From: Histomonas meleagridis
Lineage: Eukaryota; Parabasalia; Tritrichomonadida; Dientamoebidae
Direction: 5' to 3'
NCBI GenBank assembly: GCA_020186115.1
Contig: WSYJ01000092.1
Location: 284,001-348,000, forward strand
DNA length: 64,000 bases
The position numbers and the translations under genes were made by a program. Positions 27,578-37,958 of the stretch are shown one piece after another. How positions within the stretch are numbered: position 1 is the first letter of the stretch; the number at the start of each line of letters is the position of its first letter. The notes below the pieces were generated by a model. That model made no database searches. It was not told the DNA's origin and saw nothing but the letters and a program-made list of their open reading frames with translations.

Positions 27578-30390
27578 TTAAATTACTTCTTGAACAAAAA
27601 GGAATTGATGTTAATGCAAAAAATATTTGTATGTTTTACTTTATGATTATTTTAATATTTTAATATTTCAAAACAATATTTGGAAATTATTTAAATCATT
27701 TAATTCAGCACTTATGGCCGCATCTAAAAATGGTCATACAGAAATAGTTAAATTACTTCTTGAACAAAAAGGAATTGATGTTAATGCTAAAAATATTTGT
27801 ATGTTTTACTTTATGATTATTTTAATATTTTAATATTTCAAAACAATATTCGGGAATTATTTAAATTATTTTGGACAGCACTTATGAAAGCGTCTAAAAA
27901 TGGTCGTATAGAAGTAGTTAAATTACTTCTTGAACAAAAAGGAATTGATGTTAACATTAAAAGTATTTATTTTCATTATTTAAAATTTATTTTATTAATT
28001 TTCTATTTCAAAATAGTATTTGGAAATTATTGAAATTATTTTATACAGCACTTATAATAGCATCTAAAAAGGTTCGTATAGAAGTAGTTAAATTACTTCT
28101 TGAACAAAAAGGAATTGATGTTAATGCTAAAAAATATGTTTATTTGTTTTATTTGATGTTAATTTTTAAAATTTTATCCAATTTTGAAATAATATTTTGG
28201 ATTTATTCAAACTATTTTATACAGCATTAATGTATGCATCTAAAAATGGCAATACAAAAATTGCTAAGTTACTTCTTGCTCATGAAGGAATTGATGTTAA
28301 TTTTAAGGGTATTTATTTGTTTTATTTGATATTTATTTTAATAATTTTTGATTTCAAAATGATATTTGGAAATTATTTAAATTATTTGATACAGCACTTA
28401 AAATAGCATCTGAAAATGGTCGTACAGAAATAGTTAAATTACTTCTTAAACAAAAAGGAATTGATGTTAATGTTAAAGATATTTATTTGTTGTATTTAAT
28501 GTTAATTTTACAAATTTTATATTTCGAAATAATATTTCGAAATTATTTAAATCATTTAGAACAGCACTAATGAGAGCATCTGATAATAATCAAATCGAAA
28601 TTGTTGGATTACTTCTTGAACAAGAAGGAATTGATATTGATTATAATGATTTTTTCTTTTATTTGGATGGTTTTATAAAAAATTTATGTATCTAAAATAA
28701 ATGTGGGAATTAATCAAATTACATAAAACAGCACTTACTTTAGCAGCCAGTAAAGGAAATAAAGAAATTGTCAAATTACTTCTCGAGCAAATTGAATTTG
28801 ATATTTATCCAAATGGATTTTATTAATTTCTTATTATATTTACTTTAATAATTTAATATTTATAACTATATTTATTCTAATATCTTGAAACAGCACTTTT
28901 GTCAGCATCTCAAAAAGGTCATGTAGAAGTAGTAAAAATACTTCTTGAACAAGAAGGATTTGATATTAATGCTAAAGATATTTTTTAATTTTATTTTGGT
29001 ATCATAAAAATAATTTAATATTTTAAAATAATATTTGGAATTTGTTTAACATATTTGATACGCCACTTATTAAAGCATCTGATAATGGTCATACAGAAAT
29101 TGTTAAATTACTTCTTGAACAAGAAGAAATTGTTATTAATGCTAAAAATATTTATTTATTTTATTGAAAATTTGTTTTCACAATTTGATATTTCAAAATA
29201 GTACTTGGAAATTATTTAAATTATTTTGGACAGCACTTATGAAAGCATCTGAAAATGGTCAAATAGAAGTAGTAAAATTACTTCTAAATCATAAAGAAAT
29301 TGATGTTAATAGTAAAAATATTTATATACTTTGTTTAATTTTCGTTTTAATAATTTAATATTTTATAACTATGATTGGAATTCATTTAAATTTCATCAAA
29401 CTACAATTATTATTTTAGCATCGAAATATAATCACACAGAAATTGCAAAAGATCCACAAAAATTATCATTGGTTTCTAGCTACATCGAAATAATTAAGTT
29501 ACTTCTTGGGCATGAAGAAATTGATATCAATACAAGAGATATTTATTACATTTGAATAAAGCGAATTTTAATAATATTTAAATTCAAAATAATATTTGGA
29601 ATTTATTCAAAACAATTAAAACTGCACTTATTTTAGCTATAGAAAATGGTCTCATAGAAATCGTCAAATTATTTCTTGAACATAATGATATAGAAATCAA
29701 TGCTACAGATGTTAATTTATTTTATTTAGTATTTCAATTGACAATATAACAATTCATAATAGTATTTGGAAATTATTTAAAATATTTAAAACAGCACTTA
29801 TGTGGGCAGCCCAATATTGTAATATTGAAATCATGAAAATTCTACTTGTACATAAAAATAATGATATAAATGCTAAAGGAATTTATTTGTTATGCAAAAT
29901 TATTATATAAATAATATTATGATTCAAAATAATATTTGGAAATTATTCATATTATTTAAAACAGTACTTATGGTAGCATCTCAAAATGGTTATACTAAAG
30001 CAGTTGAATTTCTAATTAAACAAGAAGGCATTGACATTAATGCAAAAGATGTTTAAATATTTTATTTAAAATTTGTTAGCATGAAACAGTATTTCATAAG
30101 AATATTTGGTGACTATTTGAATCATATAAAACAGCACTTATGTTGGCTTCTGAAAATGGCCATATCGAAATTGTAAAATTACTTCTCCAACGAAAAGATA
30201 TTGTTATAAATGCTAAAAATATTAATTTGGTGTGTTTAGAATTAGTTTTTAAAATATTGTATTTCTAAATATTGTATGGAAATATCATTAATTATTTAAA
30301 ACAGCAATTATGTGGGCATATGAAAATGGTCATACAGAAATATTCAAATTACTTCAAGAGAAAGGATCAATATATAAAAGAACCAAATAA
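27365..30390 (+). repeat. Array of 18 ankyrin units separated by fixed-length spacers (locus 1)
   Basis: Units start at 27365, 27535, 27705, 27875, 28045, 28221, 28391, 28561, 28728, 28890, 29060, 29230, 29400, 29621, 29791, 29961, 30131 and 30301. Thirteen of the 17 intervals are exactly 170 bp. Each unit encodes 30 residues of the form TALMKASENGHTEIVKLLL plus EQKGIDVNAKD, with no internal stop. The spacers are usually 80 nt, AT-rich, contain stops, and end in a conserved block like TTTCAAAATAATATTTGG followed by AAATTATTTAAATTATTT. Because 170 is 3n+2, successive units lie in rotating frames. The unit at 29400 is longer, with an internal insert. The last unit ends QEKGSIYKRTK and a stop codon, as a real C terminus would. 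Whether this is expressed as one protein is unknown. Confidence 0.85.
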
Positions 30391-30537
30391 TTTTATAATA
30401 AACACTTATTATGTATAAATAACAAATATTTGTTAAAATTTTGAAATTTTATAAAAATCATTCTTCAAAAAAATTAAGAATTCATCAAAAATCATAAATT
30501 ATTAAAATGAAAGAAAATTTTTTATCATATTTAAAAA

Positions 30538-31080
30538 TTAAAAAATTCCACAAGTTAAATTCTTACCAAAATATTTTGATGCTTGAATCGCTGACGGAAA
30601 AATTTGTTCTACGCCATCACCTGTCTTTGCTGAACATAGAATGTAGCCAGCGAATTTTTGGGAAGCAACGAATTTTTCAATTTCTTTTTCAGAAACATGC
30701 TCTAGATGACCAGGCTCATATAAGTCAGATTTTGTTCCAACTAAAATTATGCAAGCCTTTTCACAAGACCGCTTGATTTCAGGAATCCACTTTTGGGTTA
30801 GATCACAAAATGATTGCCGAGAATCAAGTGCAAAGCAAAGAAGAACGACATCTGTTCCGTATAGCTTTAAGTCTAGGAATGGATCTTGGCTCAAATACAT
30901 AACCTAAATGTTTCGTCTCCATAGTCATAAATTATCGTATATCCTTCAAATACGTTCGGGATATAACGCGTCGGAAAGGTTTAGTATCCAAAACAAATAC
31001 AAGGCATGTTTTTCCAACACCATGACTTTTTCCAACAAGAGCGATTTTCAAGTCCCTTTCTAAACTATCCTCGTTTTTTT
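30538..31080 (-). pseudogene. Broken Rho/Rac-type small GTPase
   Basis: The C-terminal 120 residues are open: VVLLCFALDSRQSFCDL, then WIPEIKRSCEKACIILVGTKSDLY (G4 TKSD), then CSAKTG (G5), a typical Rho family order. Upstream to 31080 the N-terminal half is recognisable in shifting frames: LKIALVG...GVGKTCLV, TRYIPNVFEGYTIIYDYGDE, then a stop. The P-loop has one residue too many between G and GKT, the switch II WDTAGQE is missing, and no CAAX box is seen. At least two frameshifts are present. It ends 148 bases after ankyrin locus 1, convergent. Confidence 0.8.
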
Positions 31081-31084
31081 ATGC

Positions 31085-31522
31085 ACTTTTGGCAACATAA
31101 AGTGTGCAGCAACCTAGTTATTTTTTTTTTTTTTTTTGATAACGAACAATAGACTTCGTTTAGTGCACTGTAACGATAGAATTTTAAGATATTAGGGAAA
31201 AACTCAATAATTGCATTTGTTTTCGCTTCCCACACTACAAACTTATTTCAATCACTCGATTTAGTATTTTTTGGTGTATTTAAAAATATCATAAATCATC
31301 TCGATAATGAAATAGAAGAAAAAAAAAATAATTTGAATGCATAACCAAAATTCTAAAAGCATATGAGCAAACAGCAACCTCTTTTAATTCATATTTACAT
31401 TAACTCTACCAAAAGACAGAATTATACATCTCTTTCATTAAAATAAGTTCGATATTTTATTTTTTTATCTATAAATCATTAACTAAATAAAATGAAAAAC
31501 TTTTATTTAATTCGAAATTTTA
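31085..31522. other. Intergenic, no gene seen
   Basis: About 440 AT-rich bases upstream of the GTPase remnant and downstream of the Rag gene, with a run of about 16 T near 31122-31138. Nothing recognised. Confidence 0.5.
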
Positions 31523-32473
31523 TTATAAATTTTTATTCAATGATTTCATAATTTTTTTAATGGAATGCAACAACACAAGTACATTGTTCTTAGCCGTAGC
31601 TATAGGAATTCTATGCGAAGATATTCCGACAAGAATCACGTCATAAGTGGACCAAAAGAAGTGTACAAATGTTCCGTCCTTAAGTTGCACTGATGCCGTC
31701 GGCTGCGAATTCCGCGCTTCCATTGCCGCAGCTGTTCCAACGAACATATCCACAGCATCGTGTGCAGCTGCAAATTGTTCTAAGTCAATCAGTGCCTCAT
31801 CGAAGCCGAGAAAGAAGATGCGCGACTGCAAATCGACTAAAAATGCATGCGACAAACCTAATGAGTGAATAAAGTTATTCATTTCTTTCATAAGAAGTTC
31901 TTTCTTAGGAATAAGGCTTTCAACAAATCGACTGATATGAAGAAGTGCTGAACCATCTGTAATGGATGCATTATGAATTATCGAATTTGGGAGCTCGCTA
32001 CTAATTTGGGATGTAATATTGCTCAGAATGCTTTCGCCGTTTTGAGGATCTAAAAGATCTACTTTATTAAGGAATACATGAACTTCAAGTGATGGAGATA
32101 TTGAATCACGAATGTTATTAACAGACATAATTAGATCTATGGGGAGTTCATCAGTACAATCTAATACTAAAACAATCCCTTTACATCCAGAAAATATGGA
32201 TAAAGGATTACTGGAAGCAAAGAAATCTGGACAATCAACAATTTGGAATTTAATCATAACATTTCGTATTTCTGCTTGAGTGCCTTGTGAGTCATTGGGT
32301 GATATTTTGAATTTATCTGTTAATTGACTAAGAATAGAATATTTCCCACTTCCTTGATTTCCCACGAATACAATTGGACCTAAGTCAATACAATTTGGGA
32401 ATGACACCATGTTTATGTTTTCTTCAACAAAATGTGTATCGAAGTCACGATAAATTTCATTAAAATAGCTCAT
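31523..32473 (-). CDS. RagC/D-like GTPase
   Basis: Rag GTPases form heterodimers that bring TORC1 to lysosomes in response to amino acids. The 316 residues show a G1 loop IVFVGNQGSGKYSIL (Tyr in place of the usual Ser/Thr after GK, worth noting), a QIVDCPDF switch where WDFPGQ is usual, GIVLVLDCTDE, and G4 FLNKVDLLD. The second half is the roadblock-like Rag C-terminal domain: SLIPKKELLMKEMNNFIHSL, then HAFLVDLQSRIFFLGFDEAL and HDAVDMFVG, closely following RagC/D order. Yeast Gtr2 and RagC lengths are similar (about 340-400). An M3 motif lies 42 bases upstream followed by an Inr-like TCATT. Confidence 0.85.
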   Translation of the reverse strand: MSYFNEIYRDFDTHFVEENINMVSFPNCIDLGPIVFVGNQGSGKYSILSQLTDKFKISPNDSQGTQAEIRNVMIKFQIVDCPDFFASSNPLSIFSGCKGIVLVLDCTDELPIDLIMSVNNIRDSISPSLEVHVFLNKVDLLDPQNGESILSNITSQISSELPNSIIHNASITDGSALLHISRFVESLIPKKELLMKEMNNFIHSLGLSHAFLVDLQSRIFFLGFDEALIDLEQFAAAHDAVDMFVGTAAAMEARNSQPTASVQLKDGTFVHFFWSTYDVILVGISSHRIPIATAKNNVLVLLHSIKKIMKSLNKNL

Positions 32474-32514
32474 TTGTATGTCACTTTTTAAGAATGAACG
32501 TTAAGTCATAGCAC

Positions 32515-32522
32515 GACCGTTA
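32515..32522 (-). promoter_or_regulatory. M3-type promoter motif of the Rag gene
   Basis: GACCGTTA on the plus strand fits the M3 consensus. It is 42 bases before the Rag ATG; between them a TCATT on the coding strand fits the trichomonad initiator TCA-Y-W. Confidence 0.5.
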
Positions 32523-32718
32523 AGTAGACAAGTCAAATTGTTTTTATGCACTTCTTCTTCTTCTTCACATATTAAAATATTTTCTAAAGAATTACATGTA
32601 ATTTAACATTTGATATTAGGTTAGACATCTTGTAACGCATTTTAGAGCCACATTCTTTTTGTTTGATCATTTTTTTCCATTTTTTACAAATCAAATAAAA
32701 AAAAGTCAGAAATAATTT

Positions 32719-34089
32719 CTAATTACTTTTAATATAATTTAAATCATTTGGCGTAAAACCAGAGTATTGTGTGGCGTAACCTTTTGCTGTTTCGATCATT
32801 TCCTTTTCTTCCATTGATGTATCCTTCATTTCATGACCGGGCATTGTTCTTATCAATGACTGCAATTTCTTTACGTTGAGCATTAATTCCTTATACGGAC
32901 CTTGCAACAAATGCGGAACTCCGTTGTAGCATCCTTCCATTCTTTTTATTTGATTAAGTAAGCATTCGGTGCGATTAATTGTTTCTTTTAAGTTATCAAA
33001 CTTGGAAAATTGGTTTGCTGAAATTGCATTATCAAGAAATTCATTAAGTTTCGAAAGGTTCAAAGGTTTTGGTAACTCATTAATCATTTCTTGTGTTACT
33101 TCATTATTATCTTCTTGTACATTGTTATCATTATAATTCATTTTATTAACTCGGAAATTAAATTCTTTTGAAAATTTGTTCCCATCAAAAAAATCCGAAT
33201 AACCAAATTGATATGGAATAACTCGATTTTTATGAATGAAAAGAAGTTCATGCTCAGAAAGTTTAAGTATACAACGTAAATCTAAATTATTAAATTGATG
33301 AATTTTTGTTCGAATCAAACTGTTGTTGAAGACGTTAAGTTGGATGAAACCGTTAGTGACAAAAGTGTCATTTGATGGGAAATAAACTAAAGCGATATGC
33401 TGAACGGGCATGGAGACAATACAAGGCGAACTAGAGTTATTCCAAAATTTAGCTTGGCTTTGAATTTGATCATTTTTAGTATATTTATTAGTATCACTGT
33501 TATAAAGATAAAAAACATTTTCGGATGAAGAAAAGATTAGTGATAAATTGGGAGTAAGAAGGCAATGGTTTTGTGGAGTTTTTTCTTGAGGAATATTACC
33601 AAAATCATATTTGTAGTTAAGAGGTGGAAAGATATTCCAACCATTGGATTGTACTTTTGCAATAACTGGGAAATGGGAGTTGTATTGGTATATAGAATTA
33701 TCTTCTGTAAGGACGTAAAATATATTTGGAAAATTATCGTCTGTTTCCAATTTGAGGATTTGTGAATTTTCTGGTACACTAAGAGATTTTACATGGGCAA
33801 GCTGCTTGTCGTATATGTCAATAATTGATTTTTTTTGTTTTGTTGAAACTGCAAGAAATTGATTCATAAAAGGATCAAAGAAGAAACACACCGATGCAAC
33901 CCCTTTGATTTCTTGTTGTTTTGTTAATAGTTTTGAAGGAAAGAATGGATCAACATTTTTATCTAAGAAATCATTTTTTAGATTTTTAACTGAAACTAAA
34001 CCAAGACGATCCTTTGTGAATAACGCAATTTTGTTTTTGTTGCATGATATAGCACCGCCCATATATTCGTCTGGGCCATGATTCTCCAT
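32719..34089 (-). CDS. Hypothetical beta-propeller-like protein with a C-terminal helical region
   Basis: A 456-residue protein I do not recognise. Residues 1-300 are rich in short beta strands with FYVLTEDNSIYQYN-like and VFYLYNSDTNKY-like blades, suggesting a divergent propeller. From about 330 to the end it is helical (KLNEFLDNAISANQFSKFDN, then RTECLLNQIKRMEG and LMLNVKKLQSLIRTM). The propeller-plus-helix order is seen in several nucleoporins and trafficking subunits, but no specific signature supports one. A clean single frame and an ATG close to the neighbouring gap support a real gene. Confidence 0.65.
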   Translation of the reverse strand: MENHGPDEYMGGAISCNKNKIALFTKDRLGLVSVKNLKNDFLDKNVDPFFPSKLLTKQQEIKGVASVCFFFDPFMNQFLAVSTKQKKSIIDIYDKQLAHVKSLSVPENSQILKLETDDNFPNIFYVLTEDNSIYQYNSHFPVIAKVQSNGWNIFPPLNYKYDFGNIPQEKTPQNHCLLTPNLSLIFSSSENVFYLYNSDTNKYTKNDQIQSQAKFWNNSSSPCIVSMPVQHIALVYFPSNDTFVTNGFIQLNVFNNSLIRTKIHQFNNLDLRCILKLSEHELLFIHKNRVIPYQFGYSDFFDGNKFSKEFNFRVNKMNYNDNNVQEDNNEVTQEMINELPKPLNLSKLNEFLDNAISANQFSKFDNLKETINRTECLLNQIKRMEGCYNGVPHLLQGPYKELMLNVKKLQSLIRTMPGHEMKDTSMEEKEMIETAKGYATQYSGFTPNDLNYIKSN

Positions 34090-34716
34090 TTTTCTGAAAT
34101 GTGATGTGAAAAGAAAGCTTTTTTCTTGATTAAGTCAACCACTAATCAAATCAAAAATACACCATTTTTCATTCTCTATTATCAAATCGGTTCAATATTA
34201 AGTTATTTAAAAATAAAAATAAATAAATCCTTGATTTCTTTATAATAAAAAGGAACTATTTTGTCATTTACAAAATGATTCTTTGCGTATAAAAAAACCT
34301 TTTTGAATTACAATTAATGAACTTATTTTTTTAAGGATTTAACAAGCATATAATGTACGAAAAACATGGCGGTAAAATTCATGAAAAATGTATGAAATAT
34401 ATATGCAACCAATGAAAAAAAATTGAAACCTTTTCAAAGAGCCCAATATACTTCTGTCAAGATACACAATATCTGCTACAAATGTTAAAAGTTTTTCTAA
34501 TTGTTTGAAAGTCATTCCAAAGAGATCAATTGATCTGACAGATGTTATTCCCAAAATAACTAATAAGATAATACAAATTAATGCTATCGCTGATTATATT
34601 TTATAGGAACTAGTTCTAACTTCATGAAGTTTGATTTCAAAAATACAACTTTAAAATCACTTCAGTAGAAAACTCTACAACAAAAAACAGTTTTCAAACG
34701 CATTTTTTACATAAAT
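34090..34716. other. Intergenic, no gene supported
   Basis: About 625 bases between two minus-strand genes. A 71-codon frame at 34339-34554 (minus) has a hydrophobic end but no homology that I recognise, so I do not call it. Confidence 0.4.
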
Positions 34717-35970
34717 TTAATTAATTTTTTCGCTTAGTTCATTGAACATTTCCAAGAACTCAATTCCTGCAGCTTCGCATTCATCGTAATCGCAAACCAA
34801 ATTTTCTATTTCATCCAAATCGTTATTCACCAAATCGAAAAATATTTTCAGATGTTCGTTATTCATAGCCACGCATTTTAACATTTGTAACAATTTGCAC
34901 AAACAAATTAATGAAAAATCTCTCAAAACGACAAACTTAAGAACTTTTTGCAACATTTTCGGGTGAAATCTGTTGAAATCGAAATATAATAAAAGTGTTT
35001 TAAATATTTCGATTTCATCATAAAATGACGATTTGTCCATAATCGAAAGTAACCCCTCAATGAACTCGTCGTTCACAAATTGATGCCAAATTTCATATTT
35101 TACTCGAAACAAGTTCATAATCGATGGAATAATTTTGTAATGATTTTGTATTATTAATTGATATAATATTTCTATGCAACATGGAAAAGTAGGAATGATA
35201 GTGATCAGTTCAGCCAATTTAATGGTAATGCTGAACCTGTTATATCGAAGAAGTCGTATGAAATTTTCTTGGATGTAATCAATGTTAAACGGTTGAACAT
35301 TTCGCTCAACAATTTCTTTGGTAATTTCAAGAACAGAAGTAATGATAAAACATTTGTCTGTGCGTTTGAAGAAGTTGGAAAAGATATAATTGATATCTAA
35401 TAAAATATTAATATTGACATATGGACTAAAGATAAACTCCCGTAGGAAAAAAGGTGATCGTTGTGCCGAATATAAAAGGCTGTTATTGGAAAAATTATGA
35501 ATAAAGTCTGTTGCAATTATGAGTTGACAAATTTCCGGGAAATGATGGCAAAGTGATTGAAAAAGTAAAAGGATATTTGAAAATACATACCTGTTTGTGG
35601 TGGTAGTAAGAATATGAAGAAAAAAATCGATTAATTGTGGAGAATTTTGAAAATGATTAAACTGAAAATTTGAAGCCTTTGATAAACGGGAAACAGTAGA
35701 AAGATATAAGTTAGCGTCTGGATTATTTGGATCTTCAATTATTTTTTGTAAAAAAAATGCATACGGAAAATCGATTTCTTGGAAATAATCATCTAAATGC
35801 TCGGAATTGTTCATAATTATTTTTTCTAAATGAGTAAGAGATGAGGTAACATCTTGACCATTGATAATTGAAGTAATTAAATTTTTAATTCTTGTGATTA
35901 TTCCTATGCGTGTATTTCTGGATTCCTTTTGTGCTTCCCTTCTTGTGGTTTGATAATCTTCATTCTCCAT
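34717..35970 (-). CDS. Hypothetical armadillo-like alpha-solenoid protein
   Basis: A 417-residue, almost entirely helical protein. It opens with a charged helix (DYQTTRREAQKESRNTRIG). Paired helices of 35-45 residues follow, rich in Leu/Ile/Phe, such as FSNILLLFQSLCHHFPEICQL and IFKTLLLYFDFNRFHPKML. It ends acidic (NDLDEIENLVCDYDECEAAG). This resembles the ARM/HEAT proteins that are numerous in trichomonads. The N-terminal basic/acidic helix is reminiscent of the importin-alpha IBB only loosely, and I do not claim that function. Two M3 motifs lie in the divergent promoter. Confidence 0.65.
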   Translation of the reverse strand: MENEDYQTTRREAQKESRNTRIGIITRIKNLITSIINGQDVTSSLTHLEKIIMNNSEHLDDYFQEIDFPYAFFLQKIIEDPNNPDANLYLSTVSRLSKASNFQFNHFQNSPQLIDFFLHILTTTTNRYVFSNILLLFQSLCHHFPEICQLIIATDFIHNFSNNSLLYSAQRSPFFLREFIFSPYVNINILLDINYIFSNFFKRTDKCFIITSVLEITKEIVERNVQPFNIDYIQENFIRLLRYNRFSITIKLAELITIIPTFPCCIEILYQLIIQNHYKIIPSIMNLFRVKYEIWHQFVNDEFIEGLLSIMDKSSFYDEIEIFKTLLLYFDFNRFHPKMLQKVLKFVVLRDFSLICLCKLLQMLKCVAMNNEHLKIFFDLVNNDLDEIENLVCDYDECEAAGIEFLEMFNELSEKIN

Positions 35971-36006
35971 TTGGTAATGAAAAATGGGAAATCACTTGCT
36001 GAAGGC

Positions 36007-36038
36007 GGCCGTTAATAATAATACTTTTGAAACCGTTA
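36007..36038. promoter_or_regulatory. Two M3-type motifs in a divergent promoter
   Basis: GGCCGTTA (36007-36014) lies 37 bases from the solenoid gene ATG on the minus strand. AACCGTTA (36031-36038) lies 35 bases before the ATG at 36073, with a TCACA initiator-like site at 36053-36057. Both fit the M3 consensus, one suited to each gene. Confidence 0.6.
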
Positions 36039-36072
36039 AAAAGTTTCATCCTTCACAAAAAGCCGTTTATTC

Positions 36073-36388
36073 ATGAATACTGCCAATCATATGGTTCTTG
36101 TGAAACTCAACGCTTTATATAATGGAGGAAAATGGTACACTCTTTCAACCGGGGGCAATCGTGCCAAATTGCCATTTTCAAATGAAAGAGATCTCTTGCC
36201 TATCGGCCGTTTGCGATGTAAAGAAAAACCGTGGACGGTTACATTCAAAGGATAGATTCGGGGGGCCCAGAAGGGAACTTTTCTATGAAATTGAATCTTT
36301 GAGCCAACATCCAATTTATTTATTCCTTTTCCAAATGGTAGGCTTAAACATGGGTCCTTCAAAAATCCCATGCTTTGAGTTTCCTTGA
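36073..36388 (+). CDS. Short GC-rich gene of unknown product, possibly frame-broken
   Basis: The ATG at 36073 has a well-placed M3 and initiator, so transcription is likely. The frame encodes 60 residues (MNTANHMVLVKLNALYNGG ... WTVTFKG) and stops at 36255. An overlapping frame (36122-36388) continues to FYEIESLSQHPIYLF and ends CFEFP. Base composition is clearly richer in G/C than the surroundings, like a highly expressed coding region. An open minus-strand frame (36087-36371) also exists. I do not recognise any of the three products; one frameshift near 36240 would join the two plus-strand frames. Confidence 0.4.
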
Positions 36389-37763
36389 AGTGTCACTTTT
36401 TAGAAAGAAATAATTTTAAATTTGATAAGAAATTTTATTAAATAATTAATAATTCTAATATTCAGCTTTATTTAAATTGTTAAGAATAAGAAATTTTTGT
36501 TTCAAAATAAGATGAAGTGACAAATTAAGGTGTGATTTTTTCTACTTTTTTTTTTTTTGATTTTTTTATGCAATGTTAAAATTATTATGAATTGCGCTGC
36601 ATGACTAGAAATCTACTTTGCTATTACTTTAAAATGCCTAGTTATTTTTGTTAAAAGTTAAATGAGAAGATGAAAACAAACTCTTTTTCGATTTTTCATT
36701 ATTTCTGATAAATTCTATGATAAATACTTTTTAAATCTGATTATATTAATACATTCAAGTAGGTAATATTGAATTTCATATCTTATTGAAATATATTGGC
36801 ATAATCCAAAGATATTATCATTTTTAATTTTGTTGCGACAATAAGCGGTTATATGACCCACCCCCGTCTCTTCTTGTTTGCCGACCAATTAATGATAGAA
36901 ATTAACGAGAAAAAAATAAATGAATTAATCTCAATTCTCTGTATATAAAATTGAGTACTTTCCTCGAAATAATATATTTCAGTTGATGTATGCCATATAT
37001 ATTTAATATATATAAAATTATATATATAAGTTTATCAATAGCATCTTCAAAAAAATTTAAATACGATACATAGAGATATCGTATTTATCAAAAAATCATC
37101 ATATTCTGAGAATGAGTTCTCAAAATGCATCGTTCAATCAAGAAACACTCCAAAATATAGCACAAATGACATAAAATAATTTGATTGTGCTAATTATTAT
37201 GTTTTAATTTTTATTGTTTATTGAAAAAAACAAATATTTTGAATATTACAGCATTTTTTGGATAATAAAATATTTTTATTTTCATTTTTCAATAAAATTT
37301 ATAAAACAAGGATTCTAAGTTGTGCTAAAAATAAATATTTAAAATAAATCAGGTCGCCACTTTATATAATTTTTTCATCAATTAAAAAAAAAAATGGGAG
37401 AAAAAAATGAAAAATTTGAATGATTTTTTTCCTGGTGGGTTTAGGGTTCTCAAATCAATACAATATAAAATTCATCATAAATTAATCATGAATGACTGGA
37501 AAAAATAAATTTTTTTAAAAAAATCGATTAAAAAATATATTTCATGAGTTTAGGAAAAAAAAATCTGTTTTTTTGGGAGTTGAAGTACCTCTTTTCGAAA
37601 CTGTCAAAACAATCGTTATAGCGATAGATTTCATTACAGTCTTTGTGTGTGCTTAAAACAAAAAAGAAGAATTAAATTCATAAAATACGAATAACAAAGT
37701 TTATTTGAGAAATATTTTTAATTCAATCATATTTTTTTAAATGTTTAACTTCCTACGTCTCCA
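36389..37763. other. Long intergenic region, no gene seen
   Basis: About 1375 very AT-rich bases. They include T and A runs (36546-36556, 37383-37394), an alternating TA tract at 36985-37030, and a local C-rich patch (CCCACCCCCGTCTC) near 36856-36870. No coding frame or RNA gene recognised. Confidence 0.5.
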
Positions 37764-37912
37764 ATGACGACGCATTGGGTTTTGAACATGACGAACACCG
37801 GTCATTTGTCTAATGAACTGTGGCATTGGACGATTCTGCTTGATTTTTTTAGCAAGGATACGCTTCATTCTGAGGGTTTTGTGGGCTGTCATTACAGTAA
37901 AAGGTTCGACTT

Positions 37913-37920
37913 AACCGTTT
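37913..37920 (+). promoter_or_regulatory. M3-type motif that places the start of the RalGAP-like gene
   Basis: AACCGTTT fits the M3 consensus and lies 39 bases before the ATG at 37959. It falls inside the longer open frame that begins at 37764, and argues that translation starts at 37959. Confidence 0.55.
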
Positions 37921-37958
37921 TATTTTCGGTTGGTTATATCCCAGAAAAAAAACAAGAA

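Noticed and set aside
27365..30390. CRISPR-like array (regular 170-bp spacing)
   Set aside because: Repeats are protein-coding ankyrin units, spacers are similar to each other, and the organism is a eukaryote.
34339..34554. 71-codon minus-strand frame with hydrophobic end
   Set aside because: No recognisable motif, no M3 or Inr at a useful distance, and composition like the flanking intergenic DNA.
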